A stretch of DNA of 64,000 nucleotides from Myxococcales bacterium. GTDB lineage: Bacteria > Myxococcota_A > Polyangia > Haliangiales > Haliangiaceae. A program made the position numbers and the translations under genes. Below are positions 26,281 through 37,019 of the stretch, in pieces. The notes beneath the pieces were generated by a model. That model saw only the letters and a list, made by a program, of their open reading frames with translations, had not been told where the DNA came from and made no database searches. The stretch covers positions 50,641-114,640 of the forward strand of contig JADKKI010000044.1 in assembly GCA_016720595.1 (NCBI GenBank). The letters run 5' to 3'. Positions within the stretch are counted from its first letter, which is position 1. Each line of letters starts with the position of its first letter.

Positions 26281-28338
26281 GCAGCTTCCTTCGCGGTGCA
26301 CGGCGCGTCCGCCTGAAGTCGCGCTGGTCGCGATCACGGTCGTCGCGCTCGGGCTCAACCAGCTGCGTCGCCAGCGGACGGCGCGCAAGAAGGCGGCCGA
26401 GGACCTGAAGTTTCGCTCTCGACGGTGACGCCGCTGGAGAGCGGCCCCGTCGGTGCGCGGCACCATCACCAAGGGCTCGATCACCGCGGTCGTCACGGGC
26501 GAGGGCTCTACCGCGGAGCGCAGCGACGAGCTGTGGATCGATCAGCATGGCGAGAACATCGCGATCACCGGTCCGGTCACGCTCGTCCACGGCACGTCGA
26601 ACAAGCCCGGGTTCCTCGCGCGGAACAACACGATCGGCGTGAAGACCGGCGACGAGGTCGTGATCGCCGGTGTCGCCGAGCCGCGGGCGGAGGACAACGT
26701 CGCGTATCGCGAGTCTGGAATCGGATGGCAGCTCGCGGCCGATGCATCGGTGCCGGGCGGTGACGCCGCAGCGGGCCGCGCCACTCAGAGCCGATCTCCA
26801 CCGCGGGGGCTTGGCGCTCGCTTCGCGCTGGTCGGCTACGGAGCGCCCGGATCGTCGGGAGCCGCGCGCTTTCAAGGCATGCCAAGGGCGAGGACCGTGG
26901 CGTCCAGCGGACGCTCGATAACCTCGGATGCGCTCTCGATCGCTGCTGCGATGCCGGGGTCGCGCGACGTGGCTCTCGAGCGCATCGCGTCGCGGTTTCG
27001 CTACGACTTCGTCCACACGGAAGACGCGTTCCAGCTCAGGCTCCAGCTCGACGAGCTGCAGGGCAACCGCGCCGCGCCCGCGCTGTTCGAGTCGATCCGG
27101 CTCGACGGAGGCGCTGCGCTTCTGCGCGCGGGCCTGCGGAGACCACGTGCTCGCGTCGCAGGCGCTGGCGTTCCTCGGCGCTACGAAGAGGCGTGGAACG
27201 AGCCGGGCGGGATTCTCAACCGTTCTTCACGGGCACGGGTCGCGATCGCCACCAGGCGCTGGCGCGAGGCCGCCTCGGCCGCTGAGGCGGTCGCGGAGGA
27301 GCAGAGCAAGCGCGAGCCGGGTCGTTCTTCCGCGGAGGCCGACGTCTGCGCGCAGGCGCTCAAGACCCGGTGTCTCGCGGCGCTGTTCCGCGGCCTGGGC
27401 GGCGAGGCCGATCAGGTCGCCAAGGTCCTCGGATCCAGCGGACGGCTTTGCCAGCCGATCGGAAGGCGCTGTTGCTGCCCGAGGCAGACCAAGCCGCGGC
27501 CCTCGCCGCCATCGAGACCAAGGTGTCGGGCGACTACGCGCTCGCCAGCTTCATTGACCGCTGCGCGTCGTGGCGGGCGATCCCACGCTGCCGTGATGGA
27601 CAGGCGAACCTGGCAGATCTGGTGGGCTTCGGCTTCCAACCCACCTGGTGGCTGTCCCGTTCGAAGTCGCAGCGATGCGACCTGATGCTGACCCGGAGAT
27701 TCGCGACGCGCTGCTCGGGAAGACCGCGGCCTCCTCGCGTTCCGCGGTGATCTTGCCGGTGCGCGGAAGGCCAACGCCGACCGCAAGGGGCACCGAGTCG
27801 AGCGCACACTACGACTACAGCGTGGAGCTGGCGCCGCGCTCCTCGACGGGCCTCGCCGTTCCCCGCGAAGCACGCAGGCTACATTCACCCGGCGATCGAG
27901 AGGATGGCGCAAGTCCGATGGGGCGAAGCAACCGACCCGGACCGTTTACTTGGCGTGGTCTCGGAGGGAGGCGCGGCTACCGAAGGCGTTCGCCGCGGCA
28001 CAGCGCGGGGACGGTGCCGAGCTCGCCGCGGTGTTCCGCGACTGCAACGTGTTCTGGAACTCGCTCCAGAACTACGTGCTCGCGGTCGCGCCGATGGTGA
28101 AGACCCATCGCGAGGAGCTGGCCGCCGCGATCCGGCTGTTTTCCGCAGCGACATCAGCACGTATTGGCTCGAGAGCACATCCTTTCGGTTCCTCGGCGAC
28201 GTCGCGATGTACCGCGATCCGCGCGGGCGATCGGCGATGTGTCCTCGGCGGCGCGCGTGGCAGAAGCTGTTCGATCAGCACCTGCCGGTCGTGCAGGATC
28301 GCAAGAAGCTGATCGCGTTGCTGCTGTGGACGCGTTAG
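26281..28338 (+). pseudogene. Frameshifted hypothetical membrane-anchored protein
   Basis: Plausible coding segments switch frame repeatedly: a hydrophobic helix followed by basic residues (EVALVAITVVALGLNQLRRQ), TITKGSITAVVTGEGSTAER then ELWIDQHGENIAITGPVTLV, helical stretches (DFVHTEDAFQLRLQLDELQG, ETKVSGDYALASFID), and the end NVFWNSLQNYVLAVAPMVKT plus LFDQHLPVVQDRKKLIALLL closing at 28338. At least five frame changes are needed in 2 kb. I do not recognise the family. The final frame ends within 3 bases of the convergent guanylyltransferase gene. Confidence 0.4.
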
Positions 28339-29269
28339 ACGATCGCGGCGTCGTCGCGGATCCGCACGACCATTGCTGTGGTCGGATTCTCCGTCCCCTT
28401 CCAGGCTCGCGAACACGCGCGCAGGCGAGCCCCAGTCGCTCCAGCCACTGCCGGTGACCGGCACCACCGCCAGCGCCGGGGCGTGGGCGAGCACGTCGCG
28501 GCTGAAGTTCGCGCTCGTCACGCCGCGATAGGCCGTCGCGAGCGCCGCGGCTTCGTCGAGGCCACCGATCGAGGCGGCATAGAGCTCCGAGTGCGGCGAC
28601 GTGGGCCGGAATGAACGACCGCGCGAGATCCCAGAACACCTTCGCTGGGCCGGCGAGGATGAACGTGTTCCACAGGCTTCCGAGGGCCCACAACTGTTCC
28701 GCCACTTCGGCGGTGGGCTTCTCGTGGAACCGCTCCACCTCGTACGCGACCGACCCGCCGATGCGGTCCGCGGGGACGATCCACCCGTACTCGACCTCCG
28801 GCCGTGGGCGCCACGCCGATCAGCATCAGGCGGCCGGCAAGCTCGCCGTGCTCCGCGGCCAGCAGCCTGACGGTGGAGTGGCTCGACGTTCGAGAGGTAG
28901 TGGTCCGATGGGAGAACACGACGCGTGCATGTGGATCGCGCGACAGGATGCGCACGAGCGGTAGCAGGATCCCCGGCGCGGTATCGAGGTTCGCCGGCTG
29001 GACGACCAGCTCGACCCCTGGGGGCACGGCGCGATCTGCGCGCGCGCGATCGCCTCGTGGTGAGCGGAGACGACGACCATCACCCGATCCAGCGTGGCGA
29101 GCATGGCCGCGCGCTCGATCGTGGTCTGAAGCAGCGAGAGTGCTCACCGGCGAGCACCGCGAACTGCTTGGGCAGGCCGGTGCCGTAGAGCGCCTCGCGT
29201 CAACGAGGCAAGCCGGTTGCCCTCCCCACCGGCCAGGATCACCACATATCTACGCCCCTGATCAATCAT
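28335..29269 (-). pseudogene. Mannose-1-phosphate guanylyltransferase-like gene, frameshifted
   Basis: Nucleotidyltransferase that would make GDP-mannose from mannose-1-phosphate and GTP for surface polysaccharide. Recognisable blocks on the minus strand: YVVILAGGEGNRLASLT (NTP-binding loop), QPANLDTAPGILLPLVRILS (usually PxNRGTAPAI), VERFHEKPTAEVAEQLW then GSLWNTFILAGPAKVFWDL (usually FxEKPD and WNxGxF), and GSGWSDWGSPARVFASLEG at the end. They lie in three frames with about five changes. Start ATG at 29269; stop at 28335-28337. Conserved catalytic segments are intact on either side of each break, which favours sequencing error over decay. Confidence 0.7.
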
Positions 29270-29445
29270 CGGCAGCCGGGGCTCAGCAGGACTTGCGCCA
29301 CGCCGATCGGGGACGGCATGGGACATTCGCGAACCGCTATGCGCCGAGGCGCAGGACGACACGCAGGCCGCGCGCCCTCTGGGCTGCACTCCGCCCACAC
29401 GTCGGGGAGCCGCTGGTATCTCGCTTGCTGTGGCTCCCGACCAGG

Positions 29446-30522
29446 ATGCGAGCTCTCGATCCCACCTCGGGCCGCGCGATCGCCGCCGCTCTGACCGCCG
29501 GCCTGGCGTTCGCGAGCGTGCTGGTTCCGCGCCCTGCGGAGGCGCAGAGCTGCGGGGGACAACGGTCGAGCTGCGCGGCCTGCCACGAGGAACGCGGGGA
29601 GCATCCGGTCGATCGCGACGGAACGTCGTGGCACGGCGATCACGCGTTCGGTGACCTGTGCGCGGCCTGCCATGGAGGGGAGCCGCTCGCCGCGGCACGC
29701 GACGACGCCCACGTCGGGCTCGTCCCGCCGCTCGTCGCTGCGCGGTGCGAGGCGTGCCATGGCTCGCCGGCGCCTCTGCTCGCGCGGTACCTCGACGAGC
29801 GAGGCCGACGCGCTCCTGAGGCCGCGCCGCGGCCGTCCCCACCGGTGGGTCCCGCGGCAGCGCGCGCCTCGGCACCGGGCGCGGCGAACGTCGTCGCTGG
29901 AGCACTCGTGATCGCGCTCGCGCTCGTCGGCGCGATCGGCGTGGTCCGCACCGAGCGCCGCAGGCGTGGCGAACGCGTGGCGTCGCTCGGCGCTGCAACG
30001 ATCGCGGGGCTGCGCGCGCGATCGTGGTCGCCCGCGCTGGCGGGCGCCGCCCTCGGCGTGGTGATCACCATCTCGCTCGCCTTCGGCCACCGGCTGAGCG
30101 GCGCGGCGGCGTACCAGCAGCTGGCCGGAGGGATCGGCGCCGCGGTGGCGCCGGAGGCGACCTACTGGCGACACGTGATCGGACCGCTGTCGCTCTCGTG
30201 GGATCTGCTCGCGTGGCTCGGCGCCGGCCTCGGCGCGCTCGCGTCGGCGCTCGCGAGCGGCACGTTCCGGTTCCGCACGATGCCGGATCATGACTGGGTC
30301 GAGATCTATGGGCCGAGCGTTCCGCGCCGCTGGATGATCGCGTTCCTCGGCGCCGCGCTCACCGCGTTCGCCGCGGGCATCGCAGGTGGCTGCACCGCGA
30401 GCCTCGCGATGTCGGGCGGCGCGGTCCTGATCCCCGGCGCATTCGCGTTCATGGTCGGCATGTTCGGGGGCGGGATCCCGACGGCATTCCTCGTCCATCG
30501 AGGCCGCGGAGGTGTGCCGTGA
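29446..30522 (+). CDS. Triheme cytochrome c - YeeE/YedE membrane protein fusion
   Basis: A 358-residue fusion in an intact frame. After a signal peptide (ends about residue 33, AEA) come three CxxCH heme-binding motifs at residues 43-47, 72-76 and 101-105, each exactly 29 residues apart. A hydrophobic segment (about 147-165) then leads into a YeeE/YedE-type membrane domain with several helices and the signature GIAGGCTASLAMSGGAVLIP. YeeE/YedE proteins (TsuA) import thiosulfate or related sulfur compounds through a Cys relay. A fused periplasmic multiheme domain would allow redox handling of a sulfur species at the pore mouth; that is inference. Start ATG at 29446. GTGA at the end couples it to the next gene. 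Confidence 0.75.
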   Translation: MRALDPTSGRAIAAALTAGLAFASVLVPRPAEAQSCGGQRSSCAACHEERGEHPVDRDGTSWHGDHAFGDLCAACHGGEPLAAARDDAHVGLVPPLVAARCEACHGSPAPLLARYLDERGRRAPEAAPRPSPPVGPAAARASAPGAANVVAGALVIALALVGAIGVVRTERRRRGERVASLGAATIAGLRARSWSPALAGAALGVVITISLAFGHRLSGAAAYQQLAGGIGAAVAPEATYWRHVIGPLSLSWDLLAWLGAGLGALASALASGTFRFRTMPDHDWVEIYGPSVPRRWMIAFLGAALTAFAAGIAGGCTASLAMSGGAVLIPGAFAFMVGMFGGGIPTAFLVHRGRGGVP

Positions 30523-30932
30523 GCATCGTCGACCGCCGCTGGGAATCGGGTTCGCGTTTGGCTGGCTGCTCACACAAGGCCGGGCTCTCGCTACGAGCGA
30601 TTCGTCGCGTGTATCGCCTCAGATCGCCGTCGTCGGCTCAATGCTGGCGGCGCGCTCGCCGTGGGGGGCGATCGGCGTAGTCATCGTCACCGCGTTTGGT
30701 GGGGCGACGTGATCCCGATCAAGTCGCCTTCTCTCTCGGCGCTGCGATGATCGGTGGGCCTACGGGTGTTCGGCGTCGGGATGGCGCTCTTTTTCGAAGG
30801 AAGAGAAGCTTCTGCCCGGGCACGATCGCCGTCGGCATCGGCGAGGCGGAGGCTCGACAACCTGGTCATGCCGGCTCCGTTCTCGGCCTGATCGCTGGCA
30901 GCCCCGTATACGGTGCCGCGTGGTCGAGCTAA
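30519..30932 (+). pseudogene. Second YeeE/YedE-family gene, frameshifted
   Basis: Begins with GTG overlapping the stop of the fusion gene. Family-like fragments alternate between frames: LGIGFAFGWLLTQGR, SRYERFV, WGAIGVVIVTAFGG, GAAMIGGPT and CPGTIAVGIGE followed by AGSVLGLIAG. CPGT near a GEG motif is typical of the C-terminal half of YeeE/YedE partners. Two such subunits are commonly encoded in tandem, so this was probably the partner of the triheme fusion. At least four indels in 400 bases. Confidence 0.6.
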
Positions 30933-31498
30933 TCCGAACCGCCACTCCGCGCCTCCGGCGCGCTTGAGGGTGTCACCACGTTGCCCCGCGCTGGCGCATG
31001 TAAGTCGCGCCGTGGCCCGTCGTGACGTTGCTCGTCGAGCTGGCCGCGGTGGTGCTGCGTATCTCGTGTTGCCGGTGCGACGGCGCGCCAGCTGACGGAC
31101 CTCGTTTCCGTTCGGGCGTCATCGCGTGGCCGGGCGCGTCCAGCCGCAGGTGCGCGGCGGACCTCCTTCCGACGATCATGTTGCACCTGCCCGGGCACTC
31201 GACCGCGGGGCGCTCCTGGCAACGGTGCGGTCGCGACCAGGTACTGTTGTCGTCCCGGAGGGCACGAACCACTCGGAGTCGGCCGCAGCGGCGACGAGGC
31301 GTACACGTCCGCCGATTGATTGTGGGCGTCCAGCCCGAGGAACGTCGCGGAAGCGCCAAGTGTTGAGTTGAGTCTCGGCGGTGGTTGAAGTCCGCACCCG
31401 CAATGCGAGCAACGGAGGTTGCGGCTGGTAGCGTCCATGGCTAACCGTCGCACCGGCGATCCCCACCCGCAAGGCGACGTCGAGACAGCCGGCTTTCC
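30933..31498. other. 566-base stretch without a convincing gene
   Basis: Six-frame reading gives only chance-like Arg/Ala/Pro-rich frames. One minus-strand fragment near 31370-31430 (RNLRCSHCGCGLQ) contains a CxxC pair and could be the start of a broken gene, but nothing follows that I recognise. No tRNA, repeat or clear hairpin was seen. Confidence 0.35.
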
Positions 31499-31751
31499 CT
31501 ACTGCGGACGCGTGACGTCCTGGATCTGCTGGTCGGTCACCACGGCAGCCTGAAGCGCGGCGAGGTCGGACGTGTGGAAGCACTGGTTGCAGCGCGCTTT
31601 CCCGTCGGCGACCGTCATGTTCGTCGCGTGACAGGCGATGCAGCGGCGGCCGTCATCGAACTCGGCGAGGCGGTTCTTCATCTGCGCGCTGACGCTGAAG
31701 CGAGATGACGGTCATGATGACAAAGCCGATCAGTCCGCCGATGAGTTTCAT
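31499..31751 (-). pseudogene. Small membrane-anchored CxxCH protein, one frameshift
   Basis: From ATG at 31751: MKLIGGLIGFVIMTVISL forms a membrane anchor, then a frame change near 31700 leads to MKNRLAEFDDGRRCIACHAT and ARCNQCFHTSDL, ending at 31499. One CxxCH (heme c candidate) and a second CxxCFH. Removing one T in the CTTCAG at the break joins both parts as ISLSVSAQMKNR. Product would be about 83 residues. It may be an electron carrier next to the triheme-YeeE genes, but that is inference. Confidence 0.55.
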
Positions 31752-31792
31752 GGTGGTGGTGTCCGAGCGTACACCGAGCTGCTCGCGACGAG

Positions 31793-32446
31793 TCAGGGGC
31801 AGGTCGCGCCGCACGGCGCGAGCGTGACGATACCGAGATCGGTGACCCCCTCCGCCGTCACGTCCACGGGCGGGCTGTCGGGCGAGATGGCGATCACGGA
31901 GCCCGACGCGAGCGCCCGTAACTGCACGGTGTAGGTCGCCGGCGGGACCGTGCCCAGGAACAGCAGCGGCTCGCACGCGATCTGAACCCCGCCACGTCCG
32001 GCTCGCCCGGGAGCGAGAACTGGATCTCGATGCCCTCCGCTCCGGTCGACGCGCACGTGCCGCCGCCCTCGAAGGTCCACGCCACGCGGAAGTTCGAGAA
32101 CCCGTCAAGTACAGCCCGGTCTCCTGGTCGAAGCCGTTGCGCAGATCGACGTCGCTCTCCGACGTGCTGAACACGTCGCCGGCAAGATCGAGGAGCGAGC
32201 CCGCGATGTGGAAGCGCTGGCGTGCGACATCGGGAACGCCACCGTGTGGTCCGTGCACGGCACCGTGGTCGTTGCGGTCGACGGCGTGTCGACGCCGGTC
32301 AGCGTGATCGCGACGTTGCCCGTGCCATCGCGGCAGTCCTGCTCGCCCCACAGGACGGTCACGTCGGGCAGCTCCGGATCCGGATAGATCCGCATGCAGC
32401 CGGTGAGGCCGAGCGCGGCGAGGGCGAGGCGATCAACGCGGCGCAA
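31793..32446 (-). pseudogene. Lipoprotein of unknown function, frameshifted, downstream of TonB receptor
   Basis: Starts with ALAALGLTGCMRIYPDPELP (lipobox LTGC), continues VLWGEQDCRDGTGNVAITLT, then in another frame IAGSLLDLAGDVFSTSESDV, and ends PATYTVQLRALASGSVIAIS and TLAPCGATCP. The beta-rich sequence with a late Cys pair suggests a surface-exposed domain. The start overlaps the end of the TonB receptor gene by about 14 bases (TTG at 32446), so both were probably co-transcribed, receptor plus lipoprotein being a common pairing. At least three indels. Confidence 0.5.
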
Positions 32447-34688
32447 ACTCGACTCCGATGTACGGCAACAGGGGGAGGCCCAGGATGTCCTCGTTGTGAT
32501 AGGCCTGATTCTCGAGCGGGCGGTTGTAGTCGAGCACCCGGTCGCGCGCCTCGACGCGTTGCGGTGGTTCGTGACGTTCTGCAGGTCGAAGAACAGCATG
32601 ATGTTGCCCCACGACACGGGCCACGTGCGCGATCGATGCGCACGTCGAACTGCCAGAACAGCGGGAGGCGTTGCAGGACGGTCGCTGGCTCGTCGTTGTT
32701 GGGATCGTAGGGCGTGCCCTCGTGGACGAGGTGGGCCGGATTGCCGGGGACCATCGTCAGCCGCGCGCCGAAGTTCCAGCGGAACGCGGTGGTCGTGGCG
32801 AGGAGGTTGAGCCGCAGCGGCTGGTCGAGCGCCATACGGCTCCCAGCCGCCGCCGAGCGCCGGATCGTACTTCCGCTTCGCCCGCGACCACGAGAAGTTC
32901 GCGAGGGTGCGAAACGTGTCGGTGTCGTAGCGCACGGAGGTCTCGATGCCGTAGGTGCGCTGGCGACCGACGTTCCCTGGAAGCCGTACAGGCCGATCTG
33001 CTCCTCGAGCAGCTCCTGGAACACCTGCTGGAGATCGATGCCCTGCTCGCGGATGTTGTTCGCCGCGATGTCGACGAGGGTCTTGTGCCGTCGTGCGCGA
33101 ACCCGGTGATCGACGCCGAGGAGGCCCGGGGCAGGTGACCTCCACCGAGAGCGTCCCTGATCCACGAACGAGCTCTTGGCCTTCAGGTTGTCGGCGAACT
33201 CGTCGGAAGTGCGCCGGCGACGGAGGTTGGTGGTAGCGCCCGAGTGACGCGCGCAGCGTGGCCGTCGGCGAGAGGGGTGACGTGCGCGTTGATCCGCGGA
33301 TCGAGCGCCCACCGCTCGCCGAGGCCGAACCGATCGAGGCGAAGGCCCGGGCGGATCGAGATGCGATCGCCGTACCAGTGCCGGCGCGCCTCGACGAACA
33401 CCGCGGCATCCGTCCACAGCACGGTGTTGCGCGGCAGCGGCACGTCGTTGTCGGTGTCGGCGGTCTTCGGCTGCGAGATGCGCCCGATGTAGCCACCAGA
33501 GACGTCCACGCCGGCGTGCAGGAAGCCGTGCGGATCGTCGCGCAGCCACTCGCCACGGCCGCCGAACAGGTACCAGCGGCGGCTGATGTCGAGGACCTTG
33601 GCCCGCGCGTTCTCGTCGTACTCCTTGGTGAACAGGGTCAGGATGTTCGAGCCGAGCATCGGCGCCAGCGTGAACAGCGACTGATCGATCTTACGCTTGT
33701 AGGTGGTGCCCGCGCGCAGAAAGCCGAGGTTCACGGCGACGTGGCCCTGGGCGTCGATGTCGTTCGGCTTCGCCGCATCGGTGGAGTTCGCGATCCGATC
33801 GAGCGAGCCGATCACGTACGCGGCGAGCTGACCGCGCTTGCCGGCCTCGCCCACTGCGCGCGCACCTGACCGTCCGTGTAGCTCGGCATGCGGATCGTTG
33901 CGGCTGACGAAGGGGCGCAGGAAGAGATCGAAGTACGACCGCCGGAGCGAGACGAGGAACGCACCGTCGCGCGGCGCCGGCCCCTCCGCAGATACCTGCG
34001 AGTGCAGGAGGCTGACTTCGCCGCCGACGCGATAGGCATCGCCGCGCGGAGCCCGTGTCGTGAGCTCGACGACGCCGCCTTGGGTGCGGCCCAGCGAGAC
34101 ATCGAACCCGCTCGGCACCACGCGCATGTCCTCGAGCATCTGGGTGGGGAATACGGCGGTGATGCCACCGAAGTGGAACGCGAGCGGGATCTCCACGCCA
34201 TCGATGAACACGCTCGAATCGCGTGGCGACATGCCGCGGAGCACCACGCCGCCGAACGAGAACGGGATCCGCGCCGCCGCCGGCAAGATCGTGATCGCGC
34301 GGAGCGCATCGTTCATCGCGCCCGGCGTGGACGCCACGTCCTTGGCCGACATCGTGTACGCGAGCGGCTTGCTCTCCTCGGGCGCTCTACCCGAGATCTC
34401 GATGACCTCGCCCGAGACGCGCACGAGGCGCACGACCACGTTGCCCTTGGCGGGCAGGGTGCGCGCCACGAAGCCCGAGGCGATCACCGTCAGCGAGCCC
34501 GGCGCGGCGGTGATCGTGAACGTCCCATCGTCCGCCGTCGTCGCGGCCTCGTCGTGCAGGAGGATCGTGGCTCCCTCGATCGGCAGCCCAGCCTCGTCGA
34601 CGACCCTGCCCGTGATGGTGGTGCCCTGCGCCGCGGCGCTGGTGACGAGCGAGACCACGCATGCGGTGACCTCGAATGCGCGGCTCAT
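32433..34688 (-). pseudogene. TonB-dependent receptor with CarboxypepD_reg-like N-terminus, 3' part frameshifted
   Basis: Outer-membrane active-transport receptor. Signal peptide from MSRAFEVTACVVSLVTSAAA; then a carboxypeptidase regulatory-like domain (GTTITGRVVDEAGLPIEGAT), the plug (GGVVLRGMSPRDSSVFIDGV) and barrel strands (VSLRRSYFDLFLRPF, RHWYGDRISIRPGLRLDRFG). The frame from 34688 is intact to about 33240, giving roughly 480 residues; after that the barrel continues in other frames (NNIREQGIDLQQVFQELLEE, TTTAFRWNFGARLTMVPGNP) and ends IGVEFAPR at 32433. An alternative intact start is 34733. Substrate unknown; the neighbouring lipoprotein may cap it. Confidence 0.7.
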
Positions 34689-34810
34689 CAGGCCGGGCGA
34701 ATATACCCGCCAGGCGGCGGCACGTGTCGGCACGGCGGATGTGACACGTGTCCCTGGATCGGGTTGTCCGGATCGATCGATCCGCGTCGAGGCGGGTTAC
34801 GCTGTGTCCG

Positions 34811-35194
34811 ATGCGCCTGTGGTGGCTCCTGCCGTGCCTCGTCGGCTGCAATGACACGAGCTCCCCGCCCGACGCCCCAGCCATCGCCGTCGATAGCACG
34901 ATGGGCGCGTGCGCCGCAGTCGGCGACTGTCCGTGCTTCACGAACTACGACTGCCCACCAACGCACGCGTGCGTGAGCCAGACCCGAGCGGAACGATGGT
35001 GTCCTGCGTTCGCGGGCCGCGCGGCACCGGCGCCGCGGGTGTGCCGTGCACGGGCGAGGCGGACTGCGCGAGCGCGCTGTGCGTGGACGACGCCACCGGC
35101 GGCCGCCGCTGCTCGGACGTGCATGAGCTCGGCGACGCCCGCCCGAGCTGCCCGCTGCCTCGCGGCGCTCGGGATCTGCGCGCGCGCCCTGTGA
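34811..35194 (+). pseudogene. Cys-rich small lipoprotein, frameshifted
   Basis: ATG at 34811 starts MRLWWLLPCLVGCNDTSSPP (lipobox LVGC), then CAAVGDCPCFTNYDCPPTHA; after a shift near 34975 the family-like part DPSGTMVSCVRGPRGTGAAG and CTGEADCASALCVDDATGG is in another frame. The closing GICARAL ends at 35194. Disulfide-rich outer-surface lipoproteins of this look are common in myxobacteria; role unknown. Confidence 0.5.
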
Positions 35195-35217
35195 CACGGT
35201 GCGCGGCTGCCGACGGT

Positions 35218-36889
35218 TCAGCCCTCGGCGAGCGGAAAGCCGCCCTCGGCGATCATGCTCAGGAAGCCACCCGTGACATTCGCGACGTCCTGGAAGCCGA
35301 GGCCTTTCAGGATCCGCAACGCGAGGTGGCCACGAAACCCGACGCGGCAGTGGACGACGATCCGACGGTCGCGCGGCACCCGATCGATCTCCGTGCGCAG
35401 ATCGTTCACGCCGATCTGCACCCGCGCCCGCGAGGTGCGACCGGCCGTGCTTCGGCGTGCGTGCGTACGTCGAGTACGAACGGCGGCTTCCGCCGAGGCC
35501 AGCCTCTGGCCTTCAGCTGTGCCTGCGGTCACAAGCGGACTGTCGCCGGAGATGTCGTTGAGCCCGACGAAGGCCACGAGGTTCACCGGGTCGTTGGCCG
35601 ACGAGTACGGGGGCGCGTAGGCGAGGTCGAGCTCGGCGAGGTCGTGCAGGGTGAGCTTGCCTGAAGGGCCGTGGCGAGGACATCGATACGCTTGTCCGCG
35701 CCCCGCATGCCCGAAGGCCTGGCCGCCGAGGAGGCGCGCGGTCTTTCGATCGTAGACCAGCTGGAGGGTCAGCTCCTTCGCGCCCGGGTAAGTAGCCGGC
35801 GTGGTGGTCTTGTGCACGATCGCGACGCCGACGTCGAAGCCGAGCCTCGCGCGCGGCCTTCTCGGTGAGCCCGGTCATCGCCGCGGTGGCCTCGAAGACC
35901 TTCACCACGCTCGTGCCGAGGGCGCCGTCGTAGCGCATCGACTGGCCCATCGCGTTCGAAGCCGCGATGCGACCCTGGCGGTTCGCGGGCCCCGCGAGGG
36001 GCAGGCGCGCCTTCGCCCGAGACCTTGTGCAGTACCTCGAGCATGTCGCCCGCGGCGTAGATGTCCGGGTCGGAGGTTCGCATGCGGTCGTCGACCACGA
36101 GCGCGCCCGTCAGGCCCGAGCGCGAGGCCCGCGGCCTTCGCGAGCGCGAGCTCCGGGGCGCACGCCGACGGAGAACAGCACGAGCTCCGCCGGGATGGTT
36201 CGGCCGTCCGCGAGCTCGACGGTCTTGTCACGCGCGTGGATGGCCTCAGGCCGACGCCGGTGACGACGGAGACGCCGTTGGCCTCGAGCTCCTTCGCGAT
36301 CGCGACCCCGAACGCGCGGTCCATCATCGGCCATCACGGTGGGGCAGGAGCTCCACCACGGTGGTGGCGATGCCGCGGCGCTGGAAGGCGCCGGCCATCT
36401 CGAGGCCGATGAAGCCGCCGCCGACCACGACCGCGGTCCTCGGCTCTCGGTGGTCAGAAAATCCTGGATGCGGTCCATGTCGGGCACCGTCCAGAGCTTG
36501 AAGACGTGCTGCGCGTCGGCGCCGGGGAGCGGCGGCATGATGGGCGTGCCGCCCTGCGCGAGGATGAGCTTGTCGTAAGCGACCCAGCGCTCCCCTCGGG
36601 CCGCGGACGCGAACGCGGTTTGCGCTGGCGTCGATCCTCGAGCGCCTCGGTGTCGACGTGCGCCGTGACGCGGTAGCGAGCGTCGAAGCCCTCCGGGGTC
36701 TGGAGCAGGAGCTTGGAGCGGTTCTCGATCTCGCCCGCGATGAAGTAAGGCAGCCCGCAGTTGGCGTAGGAGACGTGGGGGCCCGCGCTCGATGAGCGTG
36801 ATCTCCGCCGGTCTCGTCGAGGCGCCGCGCCGCGCCGCGGCGGTCGCCCCGCCCGCGACGCCGCCGATGATCAAGAGTCGCGTAGTCAT
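35218..36889 (-). pseudogene. CoA-disulfide reductase-like FAD oxidoreductase fused to rhodanese, frameshifted
   Basis: N-terminus MTTRLLIIGGVAGGATAAAR is the FAD-binding GxGxxG-type loop of the pyridine nucleotide-disulfide oxidoreductases. Further blocks: YDKLILAQGGTPIMPPLPGA, ELADGRTIPAELVLFSVGVR, and the C-terminal dimer domain (GKLTLHDLAELDLAYAPPYS, ANDPVNLVAFVG). A rhodanese domain closes the chain with the catalytic loop IVVHCRVGFRGHLALRILKG (Cys). Known relatives reduce CoA disulfide or CoA-persulfide and handle sulfane sulfur. About five frame breaks lie between blocks. With two YeeE/YedE genes 5 kb away it suggests sulfur uptake and persulfide use, as inference. Confidence 0.65.
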
Positions 36890-37019
36890 GGTGGGTTGGA
36901 GCCCAGGCCGCCGAAAGGATTCGCACGAATGCCCCTGCCGGCGGGGGCGAGTGGCGGGGAGTTTGCGGTCTGCGCGAACCGCTTTGGGATGCGCGCGCTC
37001 TACCTAGGGAGCGGAAACC

